Shown piece by piece: positions 1 to 6,308 of a DNA stretch of 34,371 nucleotides. This stretch comes from JACQGD01 sp045628725 (lineage in GTDB: Bacteria; Patescibacteriota; Saccharimonadia; Saccharimonadales; Saccharimonadaceae), in the NCBI GenBank assembly GCA_045628725.1, contig JAZQPT010000008.1:1-34371 (forward strand), read 5' to 3'. Below the pieces are notes generated by a model. That model saw nothing but the letters and a program-made list of their open reading frames with translations, had not been told where the DNA came from and made no database searches. The translations under genes and the position numbers were made by a program. Positions within the stretch are counted from its first letter, which is position 1, and each line of letters starts with the position of its first letter.

Positions 1-109
1 AAGATTTCCCTATGAGGACACAGAAAGACTATCTGTTTGATAGGCGCAAGGTGGAAGTACAGCAATGTATGGAGCTAAAGCGTACTAATAGTCCCATCGC
101 CTTTTTATG
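1..109 (+). rRNA. 23S ribosomal RNA, 3' end (partial)
   Basis: The first ~109 bases match the extreme 3' end of bacterial 23S rRNA: the segment containing CTGTTTGATAGG, the AGCAATGTAT stretch and the terminal TACTAATAGTCCCATCGC block are recognisable domain VI sequence. The 5' part lies outside the window. The exact mature 3' end cannot be fixed by eye and is placed near the T-run after CATCGCC. A 5S rRNA follows about 215 nt downstream in the same orientation, as in a normal rrn operon. Confidence 0.93.
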
Positions 110-323
110 TCCTTGTCACTCTAGTTAATACTTGTATTAACGAAAGTGATGAGGTAGACTTAACTAGTAATTGGTGAATATCACACAAGTGATTGATCCA
201 CGTCAGTTTTTTAAAAGAACTTACATTCAAAATACCGTGTCCAATTTAGTTTTGGACATCGAAGCAAGGTTTCGAGACCCACTCAGCGATTGATATATCG
301 GCTAGAAAGTGTCTCAAGCCTTA
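110..323 (+). other. 23S-5S internal transcribed spacer
   Basis: This 214-nt spacer has no ORF or tRNA that I can recognise. It contains a short hairpin (TGTCCAA 238-244 with TTGGACA 252-258), followed at once by CGAA/TTCG complementarity (260-263 with 271-275), which could be a processing stem. It is fairly long for a 23S-5S spacer. No tRNA TPsiC-like arm or CCA end is visible. Confidence 0.6.
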
Positions 324-435
324 CTTCGGTGCCCATGGCGCTGGGGAAATACCTGTTCTCATTCCGAACACAGAAGTCAAGCTCAGCAGCGGCGATTATA
401 CTGCCACAAGTGGGAAACTAGCACGGTGCCGAATT
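324..435 (+). rRNA. rrf: 5S ribosomal RNA
   Basis: About 112 nt with the 5S hallmarks: a terminal helix (TTCGGTGCC near 325-333 with GGTGCCGAA 425-433, including wobble pairs), the loop B/C segment CATTCCGAACACAGAAGTCAAG, and the helix IV/V segment ending in AGTGGGAAACTAGCACGGTGCC. It lies between the 23S 3' end and an intrinsic terminator. Ends are set by the terminal helix and may be off by a few bases. Confidence 0.92.
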
Positions 436-443
436 ATAAAGAG

Positions 444-469
444 AGAGTCCGAATAGGACTCTTTTTTTC
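444..469 (+). terminator. rrn operon intrinsic terminator
   Basis: The stem AGAGTCC (444-450) pairs with GGACTCT (456-462) across a five-base loop and is followed by a run of seven T with one late C. It sits just after the 5S rRNA and should end the rRNA transcript. Confidence 0.9.
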
Positions 470-521
470 TTGGCAAAAAAATGGCATGTATGCCCAATGT
501 CTGATACCATTAATAGAGGCT

Positions 522-2417
522 ATGCTTAAACAGACATTATTATCACTAAAGAGTAGGGTCGGCGCTGTTCGCCGCTACCCTAAAAAGTATACTATCGGTG
601 GCGCTATAGGAATACTGCTATTAGCCCTGCTTGTGACCGGGCTATGGCCTCGAACGATAGAATTATCGTATAGTGGAGCGTCTTGCATATCTCAGCGGGT
701 AATACTACCTAGTGCATTAACAAACACAAAGTCTGATGATTTCACCTTGCATGCAGGTGACGATATAGTATCGGATAAATTATGTGTAAAGACAAACACT
801 CCACCTGCACCAGGTGATCACCATGTCATACTATCTGTTTTTGGGTTGCCAATAGGTAAACAGATGACTATATCAGTAGGAGCGTTACCGACACTTGCAA
901 ATACAGCGCTAACAAAACCTATACCTGTTACAAAGCCGATGAGATTAAACCTTAGTGCTGAAGACACGCTTTTTAATTATAGGCTCGAGATGGACAAAAA
1001 ATCCGTTGCGTGTACAACAATAGCAGGCTCGACTGTCATGTGTAATGTCGAACGGTTAGACCTCAAGCAAGGTGTCGAATATGCAGCGTCTTTTTATCGT
1101 TACTACGGTGACAAGAAAGTTGAAGTTGTTGCGCGTGAGAAAGTTAAGACTTTGTCAGCAGTCGCCGTGACCGACACTTCGATTCGTTCTGGTGAAATGA
1201 TCTACGCCAACCCTAAGAGTGTACAGGTAAAATTCGATAAACCGGTAGTTTCGGCAACTGCCACGATCGAAAAGATTAATTCTCCTGATTCAAAACCTGT
1301 TCCTGTTGAGGTGATCCGTAGTGATGAAGGGCTGAGTGTTCAATGGGAGCAAGATCTTGATAGGCTCGCTGAGTATCAGTTGACCCTAGATAAGGTGGTC
1401 GCAACCGACGAGAGTTCATTGATTGAACCTTATAAACTACCTTTTAAATTATCAGGCGGACCGAAAGTAGCCTCAATAAATGTGCCGAAGATAGGGGTTA
1501 ACATCGGAACTACGGCTATAATTACATTTGACCAACCTCTGTCTGAAAAGCAAGACATTGCAAAGAGTATAGCGTTAACTGGTGGCGCGACGTTTGTTAG
1601 TAAGCGGGCCAATCAGATATCACTAAGTCTTGCAGCGGTTCCGAAGTGTGGGGATTTCTCAATAAAATTATCAAACGATCTGCAAAGTAATTATGACATT
1701 GGTGGTCAGTCCGGCTGGAGTTTTACCGGTCGAATGGTATGTCATACCGTAGGGTCTATTGGGTCGTCGGCAAAAGGCCGATCTATCACCGCATATTACT
1801 TTGGTAGTGGTCCATCGACGGTAATTTATACTGGGGCAATTCACGGTAACGAGGTAAGTACGAGATCACTAATGCTTCGTTGGGTGGATGAGCTTGATGC
1901 GAATGCACGCTCTATTCCTGCAAACAAATCTATCGTTGTTATACCGACACTAAATCCCGACGGTGTTGCGAGCGGTTCTCGAACGAACGGCAATAATGTT
2001 GATCTAAATCGTAATTTTGGTACGGGTGACTGGCGAACTGATATTACCACCGTCAGTAACGCCCCATTCCCTGGTGGTGGAGGTAAGACACCGATGTCCG
2101 AGCCAGAGACGAAAGCAATAGCTTCGCTCGTATCGCGGCTGCGACCGAGTCTTGTACTGTCATACCATAGCATTGGCGGCATAGTAGCTGCTAATCAAGT
2201 GGGGTTGTCTAACGGATATGCGAATACTTACGCAGGACTAAGTGGCTATAGAAATGCAACCGGCTCAACTACGACGTTTGAATATGCCGTCAGTGGCACA
2301 GCTGATGATTATTATGGAGAGAAGCTTGGTGTTTCGAGTGTGTTGATAGAACTCGGAAGTCATAGCTACCATCAGTTTGAGCGAAATCAAAAGGCTATGT
2401 GGGCTATGATGCGTTAA
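522..2417 (+). CDS. Membrane-anchored M14 zinc carboxypeptidase with Ig-like stalk
   Basis: The 631-aa product has a basic N-terminus, one membrane segment (about residues 27-47), a long beta-rich region resembling SbsA/Big_5 Ig-like repeats (about 90-400) and a C-terminal M14 peptidase domain. Visible M14 signatures are HGNE (His441 and Glu444, zinc ligands), NPDG from Asn478, NNVDLNRNF with Arg497, the third zinc His549 in SYHS, and the catalytic Glu610 in LIELGS. The layout is that of a type II membrane protein with an extracytoplasmic peptidase. Peptidoglycan peptides (as for MpaA/DL-endopeptidase relatives) are a likely substrate, but this is inference. Longer reading frames reach back into the 5S gene and are not credible. 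ATG 522 keeps the charged anchor; ATG 486 is possible. No strong Shine-Dalgarno is visible. Confidence 0.88.
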   Translation: MLKQTLLSLKSRVGAVRRYPKKYTIGGAIGILLLALLVTGLWPRTIELSYSGASCISQRVILPSALTNTKSDDFTLHAGDDIVSDKLCVKTNTPPAPGDHHVILSVFGLPIGKQMTISVGALPTLANTALTKPIPVTKPMRLNLSAEDTLFNYRLEMDKKSVACTTIAGSTVMCNVERLDLKQGVEYAASFYRYYGDKKVEVVAREKVKTLSAVAVTDTSIRSGEMIYANPKSVQVKFDKPVVSATATIEKINSPDSKPVPVEVIRSDEGLSVQWEQDLDRLAEYQLTLDKVVATDESSLIEPYKLPFKLSGGPKVASINVPKIGVNIGTTAIITFDQPLSEKQDIAKSIALTGGATFVSKRANQISLSLAAVPKCGDFSIKLSNDLQSNYDIGGQSGWSFTGRMVCHTVGSIGSSAKGRSITAYYFGSGPSTVIYTGAIHGNEVSTRSLMLRWVDELDANARSIPANKSIVVIPTLNPDGVASGSRTNGNNVDLNRNFGTGDWRTDITTVSNAPFPGGGGKTPMSEPETKAIASLVSRLRPSLVLSYHSIGGIVAANQVGLSNGYANTYAGLSGYRNATGSTTTFEYAVSGTADDYYGEKLGVSSVLIELGSHSYHQFERNQKAMWAMMR

Positions 2418-2483
2418 ACGCATAAAACTGTCTAACCCTTTATACAGCTGAATACGATACGGTAACTCATTGAAGTAGACCCA

Positions 2484-2614
2484 TATATAAAAAACGACCG
2501 CTCTCGCAGAGACGGTCGTTTTTAATTGTTCAGAACTTATTTGTTTTTGATAAGTCCAAACAGGTGCCTTTATTGAATCTCGCAATAGACTCAGGTTCGT
2601 TCGGACAACGAACT
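2484..2614 (-). ncRNA. Candidate small structured RNA (minus strand)
   Basis: Read on the minus strand, this gene-free stretch has a promoter-like pair (TTGCAT at 2649-2644, 17-nt spacer, TATTAT at 2626-2621). From the predicted start near 2614 there are three hairpins: GTTCGTT/AACGAAC (2613-2595); a 12-bp stem with a single bulge and nine-base loop (2561-2528); and a GC-rich intrinsic terminator ending in six T (2523-2484). No credible short ORF lies in it. The predicted RNA is about 130 nt. It does not resemble SRP RNA, tmRNA or RNase P RNA. Part of the structure could equally be the 3' end of the convergent peptidase mRNA. Inference from promoter and structure only. Confidence 0.4.
2490..2523. 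terminator. Bidirectional intrinsic terminator
   Basis: The arms AAAACGACCG (2491-2500) and CGGTCGTTTT (2513-2522) pair around a loop that can itself form a short TCTC/GAGA extension. There are T-runs on both strands, so it can end the peptidase transcript from the left and any minus-strand transcript from the right. Confidence 0.85.
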
Positions 2615-2684
2615 ATTTCTATAATATACCACCATACATATATATGCAACATTTTCTATATAATAAAAAGTGCTCATGTAAACA

Positions 2685-2713
2685 TTGACAAAAAGCCTAT
2701 GCTATGCTATTAT
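2685..2713 (+). promoter_or_regulatory. Strong sigma70-type promoter of the KGG gene
   Basis: TTGACA (2685-2690), a 17-nt spacer and TATTAT (2708-2713) are a near-perfect sigma70-type promoter, the best match in the window. Transcription should start near 2720, giving an ~80-nt leader with a good Shine-Dalgarno. Confidence 0.88.
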
Positions 2714-2800
2714 GTATTCATACACATATCACATGTGAGGTAAACGGAGGGTTTGACTACTGTTGTAGTTGAACCTTTTATATATAAGGAGATAAGAGAG

Positions 2801-3031
2801 ATGGCAGGAACTAAAGCAGGTGGCATGAAAGCCGCAGCAACGAACAAAGCAAAACACGGTTCAGATTTTTACGCTAAGATTGGCGCAAAAGGTGGCGCAC
2901 TAGGTAAAACTGGTGGATTCGCCGCTAATCCTGAACTAGCACGTATCGCTGGTGCAAAAGGTGGCCGTATTAGCCGCCGCAAGAAGGTTACTACTTCTGC
3001 TCAGCAAGCTGACTCAGCGATTGCCGCTTAG
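2801..3031 (+). CDS. Small basic KGG-motif protein
   Basis: The 76-aa protein is rich in Gly, Ala and Lys and carries repeated KGG elements (GAKGG, KTGG, GAKGG) around GGFAANPELARIAG. This resembles the stress-induced KGG repeat family (as in E. coli YciG and B. subtilis GsiB), which is a known but poorly understood hydrophilic motif. ATG 2801 is chosen because AAGGAG at 2786-2791 lies nine bases upstream; a TTG at 2753 would place the Shine-Dalgarno inside the gene. The C-terminus is basic (RISRRKK), which would allow nucleic-acid binding, but no activity can be claimed. Its own near-consensus promoter and strong terminator suggest high, monocistronic expression. Confidence 0.82.
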   Translation: MAGTKAGGMKAAATNKAKHGSDFYAKIGAKGGALGKTGGFAANPELARIAGAKGGRISRRKKVTTSAQQADSAIAA

Positions 3032-3045
3032 TTATCATAATGTGT

Positions 3046-3079
3046 ATAAAATACGCTCGGAATTCCGAGCGTATTTTAT
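3046..3079. terminator. Bidirectional terminator after the KGG gene
   Basis: A near-perfect palindrome: AAAATACGCTCGGAA (3048-3062) and its complement (3063-3077), with one or two more pairs at the base. The A and T tracts lie in the stem, so it works for either strand. The stop codon of the convergent metallopeptidase gene (3076-3078) lies inside it. Confidence 0.88.
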
Positions 3080-3540
3080 TTGGTGGCTACTTTATTGCGG
3101 CGAAGAGCACAGTGGCGCGCATCGTTACTTTTCCAGTGGCAGCCGCAGCCGAGGCATGAATAATTTCCTTGTGACGTCTGCAGGCCCGTTATCTGGCATG
3201 AAGGGCATAAACTACGGGCGTGGAGCCAATCTCTGTACGTATCAAGATTGTCTTCGATTATAGCTTCGTCGATAGCGATATTATAGCGAGGCGCAAGCTG
3301 CGTCAGGGCATAGTGCCAGGCATCTCGCTCTATTTTGAGTAGTTCGATGTCTTGGGTGTAGGACTGGTGGTCGAGAAGCGCGTGACCAAGTTCGTGGAGG
3401 GTGAATAGATCACTCTCTTTGACGCTCGTATCGATATGGACTGTTTTTGTTTCTGCTGACCATAGAAATGTATCATCCTCTACGAATGAGAACTGCGGAT
3501 ATTCGCCGCGTAGGGTGCTAAGCAAGGCTGTCGAGCGCAT
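3076..3540 (-). CDS. Zinc metallopeptidase (HELGH) with C-terminal zinc ribbon
   Basis: The 154-aa protein has a zincin motif HELGH (residues 49-53) in the context FTLHELGHALLDH, and a plausible third ligand Glu71 in ERDAWHYA. Both resemble the ImmA/IrrE-type peptidase fold. A C-terminal zinc ribbon follows, with CPSC (Cys112, Cys115) and CLGCGC (Cys129, Cys132). ATG 3540 gives a 23-nt overlap with the end of the upstream ROK gene; ATG 3591 would overlap by 74 nt and is less likely. The overlap suggests co-transcription and coupling with the kinase. ImmA-like enzymes usually cleave repressors or regulators, but no HTH partner sits beside it, so the target is unknown. Confidence 0.72.
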   Translation of the reverse strand: MRSTALLSTLRGEYPQFSFVEDDTFLWSAETKTVHIDTSVKESDLFTLHELGHALLDHQSYTQDIELLKIERDAWHYALTQLAPRYNIAIDEAIIEDNLDTYRDWLHARSLCPSCQITGLQTSQGNYSCLGCGCHWKSNDARHCALRRNKVATK

Positions 3541-4327
3541 AGTAGTAGCATCCGTAAATGACAGCTTCTTCGGGGTGCTTGGCTTGGACAAACTTTGGGC
3601 AAGGGATGTGATGAGGTAGCTTTTCTTTAAGGATAGCTTCTAATCGTGGGCCGTATTGGTCAAAGTACGTGCCGATACTACCACCGATAATAATAATGTC
3701 GGGCTGTATAATAGGGACGACTGCGAGGAATCCGCGACTGATGCGATCTGCGATATGGTTCCAGTCACGTTTACTGTGAATGTCACGGGCAAATTTGCCG
3801 TACACCAGGCGAATAGCGTTGCCACTGGCAAACGATTCCCATTCTCGTACAACGCCGTCGTATTCAACGAGCGCGCGTCCGCCTTCGCTGTGGCGAAGAC
3901 CTGGATCAATAGTTCCATTAGTTGTAACACCCGTGCCGATACCGGTACTGACAGTGACATAGAGAGATGACATTGGCATTGGATTTAGGATGCGTGTCTC
4001 AGACAAGCCTGCTAGATTAGCATCATTCTCGATAAGAATAGGTGTATCACCCAGAACGCCCTTAAGTGCTGCGGCGACATCAAAATTACTCCATTTGAGG
4101 TTGTTGCACCATATCGCAACGCCGTCTTTTATGATTCCAGGCATGGCGACGACGATCGCCTCGACGCGCTGGCCACCGTATTCTTTTTTAAGTGTGTCGC
4201 GAAGTAATGCGACGTAGTCGTTCTGATCAGGAGGAGTAGGAAACTTAATCTGTTTACCGACCGTACCAGCTTCAGAAAAGCTGGCTATTAACGTTTTTGT
4301 CCCACCTGTATCAACCGCGACTAGCAT
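3518..4327 (-). CDS. ROK-family sugar kinase or regulator-like ATPase
   Basis: The 269-aa protein starts with the phosphate-1 loop DTGGTKT (residues 6-12), has ENDANLAGLSE and the phosphate-2 segment STGIGTGVTTNG, and an adenosine motif IIIGGSIG. These are the ASKHA/ROK signatures (glucokinase and N-acetylsugar kinase relatives). The CxCGxxGC zinc motif common in bacterial ROK kinases is missing; GLRHSEGGR is found where the ROK histidine region is expected. There is no N-terminal HTH, so it is a kinase-type rather than repressor-type ROK. The substrate cannot be read from sequence. The start is preceded by a -10-like hexamer only 11 nt upstream and no Shine-Dalgarno. Confidence 0.85.
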   Translation of the reverse strand: MLVAVDTGGTKTLIASFSEAGTVGKQIKFPTPPDQNDYVALLRDTLKKEYGGQRVEAIVVAMPGIIKDGVAIWCNNLKWSNFDVAAALKGVLGDTPILIENDANLAGLSETRILNPMPMSSLYVTVSTGIGTGVTTNGTIDPGLRHSEGGRALVEYDGVVREWESFASGNAIRLVYGKFARDIHSKRDWNHIADRISRGFLAVVPIIQPDIIIIGGSIGTYFDQYGPRLEAILKEKLPHHIPCPKFVQAKHPEEAVIYGCYYYALDSLA

Positions 4328-4338
4328 AAATCAAGTGT

Positions 4339-4366
4339 AGCATAGTTATGCCGAATGAAAAGGCAA
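4339..4366 (-). promoter_or_regulatory. Promoter of the ROK gene, very short leader
   Basis: On the minus strand TTGCCT (4366-4361), a 16-nt spacer and TATGCT (4344-4339) precede the ATG at 4327 by 11 nt. Initiation would leave about four untranslated bases. Confidence 0.5.
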
Positions 4367-4383
4367 TTGTGGCTGGTCAGAGC

Positions 4384-4412
4384 TTGTATTATTTGTGAAA
4401 ATCCTGTATAGT
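4384..4412 (+). promoter_or_regulatory. Promoter of the LPTTG protein gene
   Basis: TTGTAT (4384-4389), a 17-nt spacer and TATAGT (4407-4412). The start near 4419 gives a ~25-nt leader with GAGG six bases before ATG 4444. Confidence 0.65.
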
Positions 4413-4443
4413 ATAGATAAATAATTTTGAGTCGAGGACATAC

Positions 4444-5016
4444 ATGTATACTACAGTGCGAACAAATCAAGGTGGTTCGGTAGCAATATTCTTAGTTGTG
4501 TCACTCGTACTTGCTGCGCTTGTCGTCGGTGGTGCGTATGCTGTGCAGCAGCGTGGTGCGTATGTACGTACAAACGAGCCAATTGCAAAGCAAACGAATA
4601 CTCGTCCAGAAGCAGCACCGCCAAAATCTGACGACAAAAAATCCGACGACAACAAGCGCGCTGCTGAGGAAGACGCTAAGAAGCAAGCCGCAGAGCAAAA
4701 GAAGGCGGACGCTGCAAAGAGGACGGATGAGCAAAAACAGGCCGACGCGGCAAAGCAGGCTGAAGCGCAAAAGCAAGCGGAAGCAGACAAAGCCGCCCAG
4801 GCAGCAAGGGCTGAAGAGAAGCGAAAAGCAGATCAGCAACAGGCTGCTACTCAGACGACTATACCCCAGACGAGCACTGCTCCGTCGGCGGCAGCATTAC
4901 CGACAACAGGACCCGAGGATTCGTTCCCTCAGATTATTGCCGGCGCTATCTTGCTTGCAATTAGTATCGCCTATCTGAAATCATATCGTTATCGTTTTGG
5001 TTCACTGCGCCAGTAG
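4444..5016 (+). CDS. Coiled-coil surface protein with LPTTG C-terminal signal
   Basis: The 190-aa protein has an N-terminal hydrophobic segment (about 12-34), a long Ala/Lys/Glu/Gln-rich region (about 60-135) with TolA-like coiled-coil composition, a Thr/Ser/Pro linker, then LPTTG (152-156), a hydrophobic stretch (about 163-178) and a basic tail (YRYRFGSLRQ). The end has the shape of a sortase cell-wall sorting signal, although the LPTTG-to-membrane spacing and ten-residue tail are slightly unusual. If sortase cuts there, the protein would be surface-displayed; if not, it has two membrane anchors. No sortase gene is in this window. The function is unknown; the coiled coil suggests a spacer or adhesive stalk. 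Confidence 0.75.
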   Translation: MYTTVRTNQGGSVAIFLVVSLVLAALVVGGAYAVQQRGAYVRTNEPIAKQTNTRPEAAPPKSDDKKSDDNKRAAEEDAKKQAAEQKKADAAKRTDEQKQADAAKQAEAQKQAEADKAAQAARAEEKRKADQQQAATQTTIPQTSTAPSAAALPTTGPEDSFPQIIAGAILLAISIAYLKSYRYRFGSLRQ

Positions 5017-5042
5017 ACATCTGTCGTGACTAGTGTTACAAT
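5014..5042 (+). promoter_or_regulatory. Candidate rpsA promoter
   Basis: TAGACA (5014-5019, overlapping the stop codon of the previous gene), a 17-nt spacer and TACAAT (5037-5042). Transcription would start near 5049, giving a leader of about 110 nt before rpsA. Confidence 0.6.
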
Positions 5043-5090
5043 GATAGTAATCTCTGAATCATAGTATGGTTCGAAGTAATAATAAATTAT

Positions 5091-5147
5091 AAGGAAGGAA
5101 TATAATGAGACGCTCACTACCTCAATGAAAGGTAGACAGAGACTCAT
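5091..5147 (+). promoter_or_regulatory. rpsA leader: seven-codon ORF and hairpin
   Basis: A strong Shine-Dalgarno AAGGAAGG (5091-5098) lies six bases before ATG 5105, which opens a seven-codon ORF MRRSLPQ ending at TGA 5128. The same bases form a stem: ATGAG (5105-5109) with CTCAT (5143-5147), CTC (5113-5115) with GAG (5139-5141), and CTACCT (5117-5122) with AGGTAG (5130-5135). rpsA begins 12 nt after the stem with no Shine-Dalgarno of its own. S1 is known to autoregulate its mRNA through a structured leader in proteobacteria; a comparable role here is inference. Confidence 0.55.
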
Positions 5148-5159
5148 TAATAACTATTT

Positions 5160-6236
5160 ATGGCAAACGCCGCAATAACAATGGATGATCTGCTCGCTGG
5201 GGCAGATGCAAGCGTAAAACAATTAACCGTCGGTGAAGTAACTACCGGTAAGGTATTATCTCTTCGTAAGCATGAAGTACTTATTGATTTAGGTCCTCAA
5301 GGTGTTGGATTCGTTCCTCGCCGTGAAGTTGGCTTTTCTCGTGCGCTAAACGTAGGCGATGAAGTAACGGCAAGTGTCGTTGATACTGAGCTTGATAATG
5401 GCTATTCATTACTATCACTTCGAAAAGCTGCAAAAGACCGTGGCTGGGAAGAAGTCGCTGTTAAGCTGGAGAGTGGTGAAGTTATCGATGTTGCACCATA
5501 CGACGCTAACCGTGGCGGTCTATTGGTTGAATACGAAGGCGTTCGCGGATTCCTTCCTGTTTCACAGCTTTCTGCTGAACATTACCCACGTGTTGGTTCT
5601 AGCGATAAAGACGAAATCTTACAGCGTCTAAACGCACTTATCGGCCAAACTCTTAAGGTACGTATCCTTGATAGTGACCGAAAAGCAAACAAACTTATCT
5701 TTAGTGAAAAAGAAGCTATCAAAGACGGTCTTGCTGATCGACTTTCAAGCTTAAAGATCGGTGATGCTGTTAAGGGTGTTGTTACTGGTGTTGTTGACTA
5801 CGGCGCATTCGTAAATGTTGAAGGCATCGAAGGTCTTGTCCATATTAGCGAAATCAGCTGGGAACGTGTCAACAATCCTAACGATTACCTAAAGGTTGGC
5901 CAGACTATCGAAGCGAAAATCATTTCAATCGACAAAGACCGCCTAAGCCTTAGCATCAAGCAGTTGTCTCAAGATCCATGGCTAGACGAAGTTGAGCAGT
6001 TCAAACCAGGCAGCGATGTCGAAGGAACGGTAACGCGCATTACACCATTTGGTGCATTTGTGCAGATCAGTCCAGCAGTTGAAGCACTTGTTCACGTCAG
6101 TGAGCTTGGTGAAGGCGACAATGCCGACCCAGAGAAGGTGTTTACACTTAACGAGCGTAAGACGTTCGTAGTTCTAGAGGTTGATAAGGAGAATCGTAAG
6201 ATCTCTTTGAGCCTCGGCAATAAAAGCAAAAAATAG
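5160..6236 (+). CDS. rpsA: 30S ribosomal protein S1
   Basis: The 358-aa protein contains four S1/OB-fold repeats (about 22-88, 105-185, 200-268, 283-352). The third and fourth carry the classic GxVxxVxxYGAFVxxxGxxGLVHISE-type signature (VDYGAFV, GLVHISEISW; TPFGAFV, ALVHVSELG). S1 binds mRNA at the 30S platform and helps initiation on weak sites. Four repeats, against six in E. coli, is like S1 of low-GC Gram-positives. The start is fixed by an in-frame TAA at 5151-5153 just upstream. There is no Shine-Dalgarno directly before the ATG; the only strong one serves the short upstream ORF. infB follows 72 nt downstream. Confidence 0.95.
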   Translation: MANAAITMDDLLAGADASVKQLTVGEVTTGKVLSLRKHEVLIDLGPQGVGFVPRREVGFSRALNVGDEVTASVVDTELDNGYSLLSLRKAAKDRGWEEVAVKLESGEVIDVAPYDANRGGLLVEYEGVRGFLPVSQLSAEHYPRVGSSDKDEILQRLNALIGQTLKVRILDSDRKANKLIFSEKEAIKDGLADRLSSLKIGDAVKGVVTGVVDYGAFVNVEGIEGLVHISEISWERVNNPNDYLKVGQTIEAKIISIDKDRLSLSIKQLSQDPWLDEVEQFKPGSDVEGTVTRITPFGAFVQISPAVEALVHVSELGEGDNADPEKVFTLNERKTFVVLEVDKENRKISLSLGNKSKK

Positions 6237-6308
6237 TACGACGTAATTTGTACAATAATTGATGCCGTTTTAACAACAGGTTAGCGGCAGATGAAAGGAG
6301 TGAAAGTC

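Noticed and set aside
309..521. N-terminal extension of the M14 peptidase back to 309
   Set aside because: It would be encoded by the 5S rRNA gene and the rrn terminator. The sensible membrane-protein start is ATG 522 (or 486).
2265..2585. 106-codon minus-strand ORF over the end of the peptidase gene
   Set aside because: It overlaps the peptidase coding region and a terminator hairpin and has no Shine-Dalgarno or recognisable domain.
2418..2800. tRNA or known housekeeping RNA in this gap
   Set aside because: No CCA end, TPsiC arm, SRP Alu/S domain motif or tmRNA tag reading frame could be found.
4467..4978. Several long ORFs in other frames of the Ala/Lys-rich gene
   Set aside because: They come from the repetitive GCx/AAx codon pattern of the coiled-coil region. 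Only the 4444 frame has promoter, Shine-Dalgarno, membrane segments and the LPTTG tail.
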